From CBDUEF01 sp018063485 (GTDB lineage Bacteria > Pseudomonadota > Alphaproteobacteria > Rhodobacterales > Rhodobacteraceae): 52,023 nucleotides of DNA. The notes under the pieces were generated by a model. The model searched no databases. It was not told where the DNA came from and saw only the letters and a program-made list of their open reading frames with translations. Position 1 is the first letter of the stretch. Each line of letters starts with the position of its first letter. The stretch is from assembly GCA_037045435.1 (NCBI GenBank), contig JBAOID010000030.1, positions 1 through 52,023 on the forward strand, given 5' to 3'. The translations under genes and the position numbers were made by a program. Below are positions 17,933 to 26,238 of the stretch, piece after piece.

Positions 17933-17984
17933 CCGGGGGCTTCACGCCCCCGGACCCCCGTGGGATATTTTCAGACAGATGAAA
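17933..17984. repeat. Rhodobacteraceae-type intergenic hairpin repeat
   Basis: An 8-bp stem (17933-17940 with 17946-17953, loop TTCAC) is followed by ACCCCCGTGGGATATTTT and CAGACAGATGAAA, right up to the allE stop codon. From memory, very similar sequences recur between genes throughout Rhodobacteraceae. It is placed inside an operon, where it could act as a weak terminator, a processing site or an mRNA stabiliser for upstream allE. Confidence 0.65.
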
Positions 17985-18827
17985 TCAAAGCGCGGGGCGG
18001 TAGCCGCCGGGGCCGCGCAGCATCGCGTGGCGGTTGACGTCTTTGTAAAGCAGATAGCGGAACGGGCCGGGGCCCGCCGCATAGCAGGCCTGCGGGCAAT
18101 AGGCGCGCAGCCACATGAAATCACCGGCCTCGACCTCGACCCAATCCTGGTTGAGTTTGTAGACTGCCTTGCCTTCCAACACATAGAGACCATGCTCCAT
18201 CGCATGGGTTTCCTCGAAAGGGATCACCCCCCCCGGTTGAAACGTCACGATATTGACATGGGCGTCATAGCGCACATCGGCCGGGTCAACGAAGCGGGTG
18301 GTGCCCCAGACGCCATTGGTGTCGGGCATCAGGCTTAGGGCCACGTCCTTTTCGTTGGTGACAAACGCCGGGGGCAGATCGACGCCGGGGGCAGGTTCAT
18401 AAAGTTTGCGCAGCCAGTGGAATTTGGCCGGGGCCTTGCCCTCGGCCAGAAGGGTCCATTTGGCACCCGCCGGGATGAAGGCATAGCCGCCCTCGTCAAG
18501 TTCATAGCCTTCGCCATCAAGGGTCAGGGTGACCAAGCCACCGGTTACAAACAGGAAATGTTCGGCCCCGGCTTCGGCATCGGGGGCATCAGAGCCACCG
18601 CCGGGCTGCACTTCCATCACATATTGCGAGAAGGTTTCCGAAAACCCCGACATCGGCCGCGCGATCATCCACAGCTTGGTGTCGCGCCAGCCCGGCAGGT
18701 AGCTGGTGACGATATCGGAAAAGCAGCCTTTGGGAATAAAGGCATAGGCATTGGTGAAAACCGCGCGCTGGGTCATCAGGGACGATTGGGGCGGCAAGCC
18801 GCCGGGGGGTGTGTAATAGGTTGTCAT
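17985..18827 (-). CDS. allE: (S)-ureidoglycine aminohydrolase (bicupin)
   Basis: Converts (S)-ureidoglycine to (S)-ureidoglycolate with release of ammonia. The 280-residue product has two cupin domains. The N-terminal one is around GGGSDAPDAEAGAEHFLFVTGG. The C-terminal one carries the metal-binding set: the acidic and histidine residues in FEETHAMEHGLYVLEGKAVY, then GDFMWLRAYCPQ. Length matches the AllE/YlbA family. The start codon overlaps the puuE-uraD stop by four bases (ATGA), so the two are translationally coupled. Confidence 0.93.
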   Translation of the reverse strand: MTTYYTPPGGLPPQSSLMTQRAVFTNAYAFIPKGCFSDIVTSYLPGWRDTKLWMIARPMSGFSETFSQYVMEVQPGGGSDAPDAEAGAEHFLFVTGGLVTLTLDGEGYELDEGGYAFIPAGAKWTLLAEGKAPAKFHWLRKLYEPAPGVDLPPAFVTNEKDVALSLMPDTNGVWGTTRFVDPADVRYDAHVNIVTFQPGGVIPFEETHAMEHGLYVLEGKAVYKLNQDWVEVEAGDFMWLRAYCPQACYAAGPGPFRYLLYKDVNRHAMLRGPGGYRPAL

Positions 18828-20239
18828 GGCAGCAGATCCTTTAAGCGAAGTTCAGCGATGCGCTCGACCTGGGCGCAGGCGGTGGCGAATTCGGTTCCAG
18901 TGTCATGGTTGATCCGGGTTTTGAAGGCGGCAAGGATGCTGTCCTTGGTATTGTCGCGCACAGCGATGATGAAGGGAAAGCCGTGCTTGGCAACGTAATC
19001 GGTGTTCAACTGCTGGAAGGCGCTCTGCTCGGCATCGGTGAGCGCATCAAGCGCCGCTGCGGCCTGTTCGGCGGTGGAGTCAGGCGTGAGGCGTTTGGCG
19101 GCGGCGAGTTTGCCCGCAAGATCAGGGTGCGCCGTCAGCACGCCCATGCGCTCGGCCGCCGTGGCCGAGCGAAACATCCGCGCCAAAGCGTTGTGCAGAC
19201 CCAGAGCGCTGTCATGGGCGGGGCCGAGCTCCAGATCGAAGGCGCGTTCGGCAATCCAGGGCGAATGTTCGAAAATGGAGCCATACCGTGCAACGAAAAC
19301 TTCGCGTGTCATCTGAGATGGCCGCTCGATTCGCTTGTGCGGATGGGTTTTCGCCCAATGTTCGGCAATCTCGATCCGGCGTGGGAACCACACGTCCTTG
19401 TGCGATCTTGCATAGTCGAGAAAGCGTTTCAGCCCTGCGATCTTTCCCGGACGCCCGATCAGACGGCAGTGCAACCCGATAGAGAACATCTTGGCGGACC
19501 CGGCCTGTCCTTCGGCGTAAAGTGTGTCGAAACTGTCCTTGAGGTATTGGAAAAACTGCTGGCCTTCGATGTAGCCCGGTGCGGTGGCAAAGCGCATGTC
19601 ATTGGCTTCAAGCGTGTAGGGGATCACCAGTTGATCGCGGCTGCCCACTTCGCGCCAATAGGGCAGATCATCATCGTAGGTGTCGGAAATCCAATCCAGC
19701 ACCCCGGTTTCGGCGGTCAGATCGACGGTGTTGAGCGAGCAGCGTCCGGTATACCAGCCGCGCGGGGGGGTGCCGACCACTTCGGTGTGCAGCCGGATCG
19801 CTTCGGCAATCTGGCGGCGCTCTTCCTCGATGGGCATATCGCGGTGATCAACCCATTTCAAACCGTGGCTGGCAATCTCCCAGCCTGCCGATTTCATCGC
19901 CGCTACCTGTTCTGGATTGCGCGCAAGGGCCGTGGCCACGCCATAGATCGTCACGGGAATCGCCATCCCGGTGAACAATCGGTGCAGCCGCCAGAACCCG
20001 GCGCGTGCGCCGTAGTCATAGATTGATTCCATGTTCCAATGGCGCATCCCCGGCCAAGGAGCGGCACCTGCGATATCCGACAAGAACGCCTCGGAGCCGC
20101 CATCGCCGTGTAAAATGTTGTTTTCACTACCTTCTTCGTAATTCAATACCAGCGATACGGCGATTTTCGCACCATTCGGCCAAGCGGCATCGGGCGGGTT
20201 GGCGCCGTAACCTCGGAAATCACGGGGGTAGCGTTGCAT
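18824..20239 (-). CDS. puuE: Bifunctional allantoinase (PuuE) / OHCU decarboxylase (UraD) fusion
   Basis: Two consecutive purine enzymes in one 471-residue chain. Residues 1 to about 300 are a PuuE allantoinase of the polysaccharide-deacetylase fold (RYPRDFRGYGANPP, SLVLNYEEGSE, SHGLKWVDHRDM, RPGKIAGLKRFLDYA); it needs no metal pair of the dihydroorotase kind. From about residue 308 the chain is a UraD domain, with FEHSPWIAERAFD, LTAHPDLAGKLA and KHGFPFIIAV. UraD decarboxylates 2-oxo-4-hydroxy-4-carboxy-5-ureidoimidazoline to S-allantoin, which the PuuE half hydrolyses to allantoate. Such fusions are known in proteobacteria. It is first gene of the operon and divergent from uraH. Confidence 0.94.
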   Translation of the reverse strand: MQRYPRDFRGYGANPPDAAWPNGAKIAVSLVLNYEEGSENNILHGDGGSEAFLSDIAGAAPWPGMRHWNMESIYDYGARAGFWRLHRLFTGMAIPVTIYGVATALARNPEQVAAMKSAGWEIASHGLKWVDHRDMPIEEERRQIAEAIRLHTEVVGTPPRGWYTGRCSLNTVDLTAETGVLDWISDTYDDDLPYWREVGSRDQLVIPYTLEANDMRFATAPGYIEGQQFFQYLKDSFDTLYAEGQAGSAKMFSIGLHCRLIGRPGKIAGLKRFLDYARSHKDVWFPRRIEIAEHWAKTHPHKRIERPSQMTREVFVARYGSIFEHSPWIAERAFDLELGPAHDSALGLHNALARMFRSATAAERMGVLTAHPDLAGKLAAAKRLTPDSTAEQAAAALDALTDAEQSAFQQLNTDYVAKHGFPFIIAVRDNTKDSILAAFKTRINHDTGTEFATACAQVERIAELRLKDLLP

Positions 20240-20315
20240 CTGGGGACTCCTGCCATTTTCGCAAGACTATGCTGAAATCCCGAATGCGTTTATCAAAATA
20301 TGCAAGAAAGACCTT

Positions 20316-20339
20316 TGCCGCCGGTATGGAATGGCGGCA
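20316..20339. promoter_or_regulatory. Inverted repeat in the puuE/uraH divergent region
   Basis: TGCCGCC at 20316-20322 and GGCGGCA at 20333-20339 are perfect complements with a 10-base spacer. The 144-base region between puuE-uraD and uraH should hold both promoters, so this could be an operator half-site pair or a leader hairpin of uraH. Confidence 0.35.
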
Positions 20340-20383
20340 GGGCAGTTTCGTCTATGATGACCGTGCAACCGATGGAGGAAAAG

Positions 20384-20740
20384 ATGGCAACTGGACGCTT
20401 GAGCACCCATGTTCTTGATACCGCGCGCGGCAAACCGGCGGCCGGGGTCACGATCACCCTTTACCGCATCGGGGCCACAGCCGAGAAGATACTCCAAACC
20501 GTGACCAACGCCGACGGGCGCACCGATGCGCCGTTGCTGGCGGGCGATGCTTTGACGGTTGGCGTTTATGAACTGGTGTTCGAGGCTGGAGCCTATCTGC
20601 GCGCCAGCGGTCAGGCCACGGGCGGGGTGCTGTTTTTGGACATCATCCCGATCCGCTTTGGGGTGCCGGATGCCGGCGCGCATTACCATGTGCCTTTGTT
20701 GATTTCGCCCTTTGCCTATTCCACCTATCGCGGCAGTTAG
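20384..20740 (+). CDS. uraH: 5-hydroxyisourate hydrolase (transthyretin-like)
   Basis: Hydrolyses 5-hydroxyisourate, the product of PuuD, to OHCU, the substrate of UraD. The 118-residue product has the family's LSTHVLDTARGKPAAGV near the N-terminus, internal RTDAPLL and the diagnostic C-terminal tetrapeptide YRGS. ATG 20384 follows GGAGG directly at the right distance; longer starts are not conserved. It is divergent from puuE-uraD. Confidence 0.96.
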   Translation: MATGRLSTHVLDTARGKPAAGVTITLYRIGATAEKILQTVTNADGRTDAPLLAGDALTVGVYELVFEAGAYLRASGQATGGVLFLDIIPIRFGVPDAGAHYHVPLLISPFAYSTYRGS

Positions 20741-20838
20741 GGATTTCTGTGCGTTTGCGCAGAGTGGCGGTGTGGTGGCGCGCCTTGTCGTTGCAGTGGC
20801 TGGATCATAGCTGGTCAGCACAGCAATGAAACGAGGCC

Positions 20839-21462
20839 ATGATGAACCAGCACATTACCACTCTGCCGCCTTACGCCGATCCGTCCACAATGGATATTCT
20901 GTTCCATCAGGCGCGGACCTTCTCGGCGTTTGACGACCGTCTTGTCGATCCAGCCCTCTTGCGTCGTGCGGTTGAGATCGCCCTGATTGGCCCCACTGCG
21001 ATGAACTCGCTGCCGATGCGGGTGATGTTTCTGGCCAAAGGGGCCGAGCGGGCGAAACTCTTGCCCTTCATGTCGCAAGGCAACCTTGCCAAGACCGAGG
21101 CCGCACCCATCACCGCTGTTGTCGGGCATGACACCGCTTTCTTCGACCACATGCCGCAGTTATTCCCGCATTTCGCCGGGGCGCGAGACACCTTTGCGAG
21201 CGATCCGGTGGCGGCAGAGCGTTCCGCACTGCAAAGTTCGGCCCTGCAAATCGGCTATCTGATCATCGCTTTGCGCAGCCTGGGCCTTGATTGCGGGCCG
21301 ATGGCCGGGTTCAAAGCCGCCGAAGCCAGCGCGGCTCTGATGCCTGATGGCAGTTTCGCCGCCAGTCTTGTGATCAATATCGGCTATGGCAAACGCGACA
21401 TGTTGCATCCGCGTTTGCCGCGCCTCGCTGTCGATCAAGTGATCCTGACGCCACCGGTATGA
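20839..21462 (+). CDS. Nitroreductase-family reductase, RutE-like (malonic semialdehyde reductase)
   Basis: A 207-residue flavin reductase of the nitroreductase superfamily. It resembles RutE: LFHQARTFSAFDDRLVD, GPTAMNSLPMRVMFL, SSALQIGYLIIALRSLGLDCGPM and NIGYGKRDM near the C-terminus. In E. coli RutE reduces malonic semialdehyde, the last toxic product of uracil breakdown. No other rut genes are seen here; it lies 98 bases downstream of uraH in the same direction, so a role beside purine catabolism is possible. A second ATG lies at 20842. Confidence 0.82.
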   Translation: MMNQHITTLPPYADPSTMDILFHQARTFSAFDDRLVDPALLRRAVEIALIGPTAMNSLPMRVMFLAKGAERAKLLPFMSQGNLAKTEAAPITAVVGHDTAFFDHMPQLFPHFAGARDTFASDPVAAERSALQSSALQIGYLIIALRSLGLDCGPMAGFKAAEASAALMPDGSFAASLVINIGYGKRDMLHPRLPRLAVDQVILTPPV

Positions 21463-21468
21463 TCCGGT

Positions 21469-22473
21469 TCAGGCCAGATAATAGTCGCGATACCAGCGAA
21501 CAAACCGGGCCACACCTTCGCGGAAATCCGTTTTGGGCTTATAGCCGGTCAATGCCGTCAACAAGTCGGCATTGGCCCAGGTTGCGGGAACGTCCCCGGC
21601 CTGCATCGGCATGTAATTGCGGATCGCCTTGTGGCCAAGCTCCTGTTCAAGGGCTTCGATGAAATCCAGCAGGCGCACCTTTTCCGAATTGCCGATATTG
21701 ACGATGCGAAACGGCGCGGCGGGCGACAGGCTGTCGCCCTTGACGGCGGTTTCAGGGCCGCCCGGAACGGCATCAATCAGCATCGCAATGCCGCGCACCA
21801 GATCTTCGACATAGGTGAAATCACGCCACATGTCGCCGTGGTTGTAGATGTCGATCGGAGTGCCTGCCTGAATACCCTTGGCAAATTTGATCGGGGCCAT
21901 ATCCGGACGCCCCCAAGGACCGTAAACGGTGAAAAACCGGAACATCGTGACCGGAAGCGCGTGCAGATGGGCATAGGAATGGCCCATTGCCTCGGTGGCT
22001 TTTTTGGTGGCGGCATAGATCGTCAGGGGCATATCCGCCTTTTGGCGCTCATCAAATGGCATTTCGGTATTGGCCCCGTAAACCGAAGAGGTCGAGGCCA
22101 TGAGCAGATGCTGCACCTTCGCTATCCGCGCGCATTCCATCACATTGAAGGTGCCGACGATGTTCGACTCGATATAGGCGCGCGGGTTTTCAAGGCTGTA
22201 GCGGACACCCGCCTGTGCCGCCAGATGCACAATCACATCGGGGCGAGAATCTGAAACGGCGCGCTCCAGTGCGGCCATGTCTTCCAGCATGGCCTCGGTG
22301 TTGGTAAAGCCCGGATGTTGACACAGGATTTCCATGCGCCGTTGTTTCAGGCGCAGATCATAGTAATCGGTCATGCCGTCATAGCCTGCCACTTGCCAGC
22401 CTTGCTGCAACAGCAATTCCGCAAGATGAAACCCGATGAATCCTGCCGTGCCGGTAATGAACACTCGTCTCAA
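21469..22473 (-). CDS. NAD-dependent epimerase, UDP-glucuronate 4-epimerase-like
   Basis: A 334-residue extended short-chain dehydrogenase. It has the NAD-binding TGTAGFIGFHLAELLL at the N-terminus, HLAAQAGVRYSLENP, catalytic Ser with the YAATK YxxxK pair, and FFTVYGPWGRPDMAPIKFAKGI, a combination typical of UDP-glucuronate 4-epimerases that make UDP-galacturonate for surface polysaccharide. The start is a TTG (codons read L/M-R-R-V-F-I-T-G) behind a GGGGGA ribosome site; no ATG fits. Convergent with the RutE-like gene, with only 6 bases between. Confidence 0.88.
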   Translation of the reverse strand: MRRVFITGTAGFIGFHLAELLLQQGWQVAGYDGMTDYYDLRLKQRRMEILCQHPGFTNTEAMLEDMAALERAVSDSRPDVIVHLAAQAGVRYSLENPRAYIESNIVGTFNVMECARIAKVQHLLMASTSSVYGANTEMPFDERQKADMPLTIYAATKKATEAMGHSYAHLHALPVTMFRFFTVYGPWGRPDMAPIKFAKGIQAGTPIDIYNHGDMWRDFTYVEDLVRGIAMLIDAVPGGPETAVKGDSLSPAAPFRIVNIGNSEKVRLLDFIEALEQELGHKAIRNYMPMQAGDVPATWANADLLTALTGYKPKTDFREGVARFVRWYRDYYLA

Positions 22474-22693
22474 CGATCTATCCCCCGCAACCCAGGTCAG
22501 ACCCTTCGCGATATCGCATCAAGACCCGCCGCCCCATGCAGGCGGGTAATCCAAGCCCGCCCAAAGCGCAAGGTTTGCCATATTTGTTCCCTGTTGTTCC
22601 CGGTGGTGTCGCGACTATACCCCCAGCCCCGATTGCCCTTTGCGTGATTTTTGACTACACGCAGCGCATGTCCCATCTGAGAAGGAATGCCCC

Positions 22694-24349
22694 ATGGCCT
22701 CGTATCAATATGTCTACCACATGGAAGGCGTCTCCAAGACCTATCCGGGTGGCAAGAAATGCTTTGAAAACATCCACCTGAACTTCCTTCCCGGTGTCAA
22801 GATCGGTGTGGTCGGCATCAACGGCTCGGGTAAATCCACCCTGCTGCGGATCATGGCAGGTCAGGATACCGATTTCAAAGGCGAGGCCTGGGCCGCCAAG
22901 GGCGCAAAGGTGGGCTATCTTTCCCAAGAGCCTTATCTCGACCCGACGCTGGATGTGAAAGGCAACGTCATGCTGGGTGTGGCCAAGCAAACCGCCATTC
23001 TTGAGCGCTATAACGAACTGGCGATGAACTATTCTGACGAGACCGCCGACGAGATGGCGCAGCTTCAGGATCAGATCGACGCCGAAAACCTGTGGGAGTT
23101 GGACGCAACCGTTGGCGTGGCGATGGACGCGCTGCGGTGCCCTGCCGATGATGCCGATGTGGAAACCCTGTCGGGCGGCGAGCGCCGCCGTGTGGCCCTG
23201 TGCAAGCTTTTGCTTGAAAAGCCCGACATGCTGCTTTTGGACGAACCCACCAACCACCTTGATGCCGAATCCATCGCCTGGCTGCAAAAACACCTGATCG
23301 CCTACAAGGGCACCATCCTGATCGTCACCCATGACCGCTATTTCCTTGATGACATCACCTCTTGGATTCTCGAACTCGACCGTGGCCGCGGCATTCCCTA
23401 TGAGGGCAACTATTCGGCTTGGCTGGAGCAGAAAGCCAAACGGATGAGCCAGGAGGCGCGCGAGGACAAATCCAAGCAGAAAGCCTTGGAAAAAGAACTG
23501 GAATGGATCCGTTCGGGTGCCAAGGCCCGTCAGTCCAAGGGCAAGGCCCGTATCGCGCGCTATAATGAAATGGCAGGGCAAACCGTTCTGGAACGCTCAA
23601 GCTCGGCGCAGATCATCATCCCCAACGGCGAACGTCTGGGCAACAAGGTGATCGAGGTCGAGGGCCTGAAAAAGCACATGGGCGACAAGCTGTTGATCGA
23701 GAACCTGACCTTTACCGTGCCGCCGGGTGCCATCGTCGGCGTGATCGGCCCGAACGGTGCGGGGAAATCGACGCTGTTCAGGATGCTCACCGGGCAAGAA
23801 CAGCCCGACGAAGGCACGATCACCCTCGGCAACACCGTGCATCTGTCTTACGTTGACCAATCGCGTGACGCTTTGGACCCGAACAAGAACGTCTGGGAGG
23901 AAATCTCGGGCGGCTCAGAAGTGATCCAGCTTGGCGACATGCAGATGAACAGCCGCGTTTATACCGGCGCATTCAACTTCAAAGGCACCGATCAGCAGAA
24001 GAAAGTGGGCCTTCTGTCAGGCGGTGAACGCAACCGCGTCCATATGGCCAAACTGCTGCGCTCGGGCGGCAACGTGCTGCTGCTCGACGAGCCGACCAAC
24101 GATCTTGACGTCGAAACCCTGCAAGCGCTCGAATCCGCCATCGAAGACTTCGCCGGCTGCGCGATCATCATTTCGCACGACCGCTTCTTTCTGGACCGCC
24201 TTTGCACCCATATGCTGGCCTTTGAAGGCGACGCCCATGTCGAATGGTTCGAGGGCAACTTCCAGGCCTACGAGGAAGACAAAATCCGCCGATTGGGGCC
24301 AGATGCCCTGGAGCCGAAGCGGGTGAAGTACAAGCGGTTTAGCAGATGA
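22694..24349 (+). CDS. ettA: Energy-dependent translational throttle protein EttA (ABC-F)
   Basis: A soluble twin-ATPase ABC-F protein that binds the ribosomal E site and gates the first elongation cycle according to the ATP/ADP ratio. The 551-residue product has Walker A GINGSGKST and signature LSGGERRRV in the first domain, and GPNGAGKST and LSGGERNRV in the second. Between them lies the long basic linker (QEAREDKSKQKALEKELEW) that contacts the P-site tRNA. There are no membrane segments. Length and the MASYQYVYHMEGVSKTYPGG opening match EttA. It is monocistronic, with a 220-base upstream region facing the divergent epimerase. Confidence 0.95.
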   Translation: MASYQYVYHMEGVSKTYPGGKKCFENIHLNFLPGVKIGVVGINGSGKSTLLRIMAGQDTDFKGEAWAAKGAKVGYLSQEPYLDPTLDVKGNVMLGVAKQTAILERYNELAMNYSDETADEMAQLQDQIDAENLWELDATVGVAMDALRCPADDADVETLSGGERRRVALCKLLLEKPDMLLLDEPTNHLDAESIAWLQKHLIAYKGTILIVTHDRYFLDDITSWILELDRGRGIPYEGNYSAWLEQKAKRMSQEAREDKSKQKALEKELEWIRSGAKARQSKGKARIARYNEMAGQTVLERSSSAQIIIPNGERLGNKVIEVEGLKKHMGDKLLIENLTFTVPPGAIVGVIGPNGAGKSTLFRMLTGQEQPDEGTITLGNTVHLSYVDQSRDALDPNKNVWEEISGGSEVIQLGDMQMNSRVYTGAFNFKGTDQQKKVGLLSGGERNRVHMAKLLRSGGNVLLLDEPTNDLDVETLQALESAIEDFAGCAIIISHDRFFLDRLCTHMLAFEGDAHVEWFEGNFQAYEEDKIRRLGPDALEPKRVKYKRFSR

Positions 24350-24674
24350 AACTTGCCTCTACGTTCAGATCGGCAATTCGACACGCGCAGATGGGAAAAG
24401 ACCTGTCCGGCGTCATAGTGTCGATCTTGAACGTCGGCGAGCAAAGTTTGGCAAAGGCCGACCGCCACTGACTTGGGCAGAAAGACGCCACGAAAACGCT
24501 GCCATATCCATGATATGCAGATCCCATGCCGACCGGTTTCAACAGCAGACTGCGCAGTTCGCAGCTTTCAATCAATGAAATTCATTTTCGCCGGGCAATG
24601 AAGCGCGCGCTTTGGGCGACCCTGTGCAAGCAATGGGCCGCCCATTGAACCGCGATCAGTCTGGCTTGCCCACT
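24350..24674. other. Gene-free stretch with a possible relic
   Basis: This 325-base gap between the convergent ettA and COG4315 genes holds no gene I can support. On the minus strand a 78-codon open frame (24339-24575) runs into the end of ettA and shows no known domain. The base composition is lower in GC than the flanks. It could be a decayed gene or an intergenic repeat shared by relatives. Confidence 0.4.
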
Positions 24675-25028
24675 CTATTCCTTGACCACATGCCAAACGC
24701 CGCCCAAGCCGTCGCCGCTGGCGTCGCCCTTGGCCTTGTCGCCGGCGAAGTAATACATTGGCTTGCCGTCATAGGCCCATTGCTTGGCACCCCCCTCGCG
24801 GTCCACCAGCGTCCAGCCTTCGCTCAGCGCATCCGAGGCTTTGCCCAGATAGGGCGGCCATTTATTCGCGCAATCATCATAGCAGGTCGACACCCCGGCC
24901 TTATCCTTGTCAAAGACATAAAGCGTCATGCCGTTGGCGTCCGTCACCATCCCAGCGGCAAAAGCACTGAAAGCCGACCCCAAAACTGCGGCCGGGATTA
25001 ACATGGTCAACATCTTGAAATGTTTCAT
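24675..25028 (-). CDS. Secreted COG4315-family protein (lipoprotein_15 repeat), unknown function
   Basis: A 117-residue exported protein: Sec signal peptide ending near AFAAG, then repeats of the COG4315 type with the motifs GMTLYVFDKD, STCYDDCANKWPPYL and KQWAYDGKPMYYFAGDK. The two cysteines in CYDDC are conserved in the family. These proteins are widespread, periplasmic or surface-located, and uncharacterised. An in-frame ATG at 25013 is an alternative start. It stands alone. Confidence 0.82.
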   Translation of the reverse strand: MKHFKMLTMLIPAAVLGSAFSAFAAGMVTDANGMTLYVFDKDKAGVSTCYDDCANKWPPYLGKASDALSEGWTLVDREGGAKQWAYDGKPMYYFAGDKAKGDASGDGLGGVWHVVKE

Positions 25029-25228
25029 CTTCGATCTCCGCTGCGGTCAAAGGCTCCGCAGAACCGTCGCAGGATCAACCGGCCCAAGCACCGTTCCCGC
25101 TAAGCCCGGGGTCGGCTTTCGCCATTTCCCTGCCTGACCGCAGCCTAGCATAGCCCGCGCGCGACATGATGAGTTTTTGCCAAATGTTGGCGCGCCTCGC
25201 AGCAATGTGAAACAAGCGGAGCGAGGCG

Positions 25229-25627
25229 TTACTCTGCTTGGGCAGGCACCACCCTCGGTTTGCCGGCGTCATCAATCGCCACAAAAGTGAACAGTGCCTC
25301 GGTCACCTTTTCGCGCGCCTCCTGACGGTCGCGCAACACCCAGGCCTCGATCTGCATCGCCATTGACGTGCGACCCACCCGCACCAGTTGCACATAAATG
25401 CACAAAACATCGCCCACTTTCACCGGGCGGATGAATTTCATCGCATCAATCGCTACCGTGGCAACGCGCCCATGCGCCCGCGCGCCCGCCACAATGCCCG
25501 CAGCCATATCCATCTGGCTTAGCACCCAACCGCCAAAAATGTCGCCATTGGTGTTGGCGTCGCGCGGCATGGCAAGAGTGCGCAGGGTCAATTCGCCTTG
25601 CGGTGCGGTGCTGAATTGCTGGCTCAT
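25229..25627 (-). CDS. Acyl-CoA thioesterase, hotdog fold (YciA-like)
   Basis: Hydrolyses acyl-CoA to free acid and CoA. The 132-residue product has the single-hotdog signature of the YciA/Acot family: RTLAMPRDANTNGDIFGGWV, SQMDMAAGIVA and FIRPVKVGDVLCIYV, including the conserved N and D of the active site (DANTNGDIFGG). ATG 25627 is preceded by AGAGGG at a good distance, whereas the longer in-frame start at 25708 adds 27 non-conserved residues. Chain-length preference cannot be inferred. Confidence 0.9.
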   Translation of the reverse strand: MSQQFSTAPQGELTLRTLAMPRDANTNGDIFGGWVLSQMDMAAGIVAGARAHGRVATVAIDAMKFIRPVKVGDVLCIYVQLVRVGRTSMAMQIEAWVLRDRQEAREKVTEALFTFVAIDDAGKPRVVPAQAE

Positions 25628-25842
25628 CTGCAACCCTCTCTGACGGCTGCGGCCACAGTAAAGCAGGCGGGGCAGGGCGCAAGCGTTAAGAATTTGCCAG
25701 CAAGGCAATCTAAGATGTTGATTTATATTGGCTCAAGAAATGCCGGATATGGGCGCGCACCCTTCCGCCCAGACCTGCGAACCTGCCTTCCCCAAGGCTG
25801 CGGAACAGGGTAGACCCACATCACCCCAGTTCGAGAGATGCC

Positions 25843-26235
25843 TTGCCCCGTCTGATCGTGATCTTCCTGATGCTTCTGGCCAGCCCTGCTCTGGCCGATA
25901 AGATCGAACATATCGACGCCCCCTCGGGGATCACGGTCGATTATGTGAAATGCAGCCGCAACCCCAATCGCTGCATGAAAGAGGTCGCGAAATATTGCGG
26001 CGGCAGTTATCAGGTGATCGACAGCGAAAGCCACTCGGGCACTCTGGTGTCGGATATTTTCGCAGGTGGCGTGACCTGGTATTCGATGACTTTCCTGTGC
26101 GGGATCAGCGACGGCAGGCTGCCGGACTTCCCCTATCGCGGCCCCAATGCGGCCCGACCATCGGCGGTGATTCCGCCCCAGATCAGCACCATCTGCACCG
26201 TTCTGGGCAAAACCCGCACCTGTCGGTCGCAATAA
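25843..26235 (+). CDS. Small secreted hypothetical protein
   Basis: Not recognised. The 130-residue product has a Sec signal peptide (LIVIFLMLLASPALA, cleavage about residue 18), then a mature part with six cysteines (including CSRNPNRC, YCGG and FLCG), suggesting disulphides in the periplasm. The start is TTG at 25843, behind GAGAG; the nearby ATG at 25838 is out of frame, and a later in-frame ATG would cut the signal peptide. Convergent with fnrL, ending 3 bases from its stop. Confidence 0.65.
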   Translation: MPRLIVIFLMLLASPALADKIEHIDAPSGITVDYVKCSRNPNRCMKEVAKYCGGSYQVIDSESHSGTLVSDIFAGGVTWYSMTFLCGISDGRLPDFPYRGPNAARPSAVIPPQISTICTVLGKTRTCRSQ

Positions 26236-26238
26236 CCA

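Noticed and set aside
22586..22599. Possible alphaproteobacterial SOS (LexA) box GTTC-N-GTTC upstream of ettA and the epimerase
   Set aside because: The spacer is six bases; the established site needs seven (GTTC-N7-GTTC).
24330..24357. Third copy of the CAGATGAAA repeat at the ettA stop
   Set aside because: Only ten bases match and they include the ettA stop codon, so coincidence is likely.
24339..24575. Minus-strand open frame of 78 codons overlapping the end of ettA
   Set aside because: No domain or start signal that I recognise; kept only as a possible relic in the gap description.
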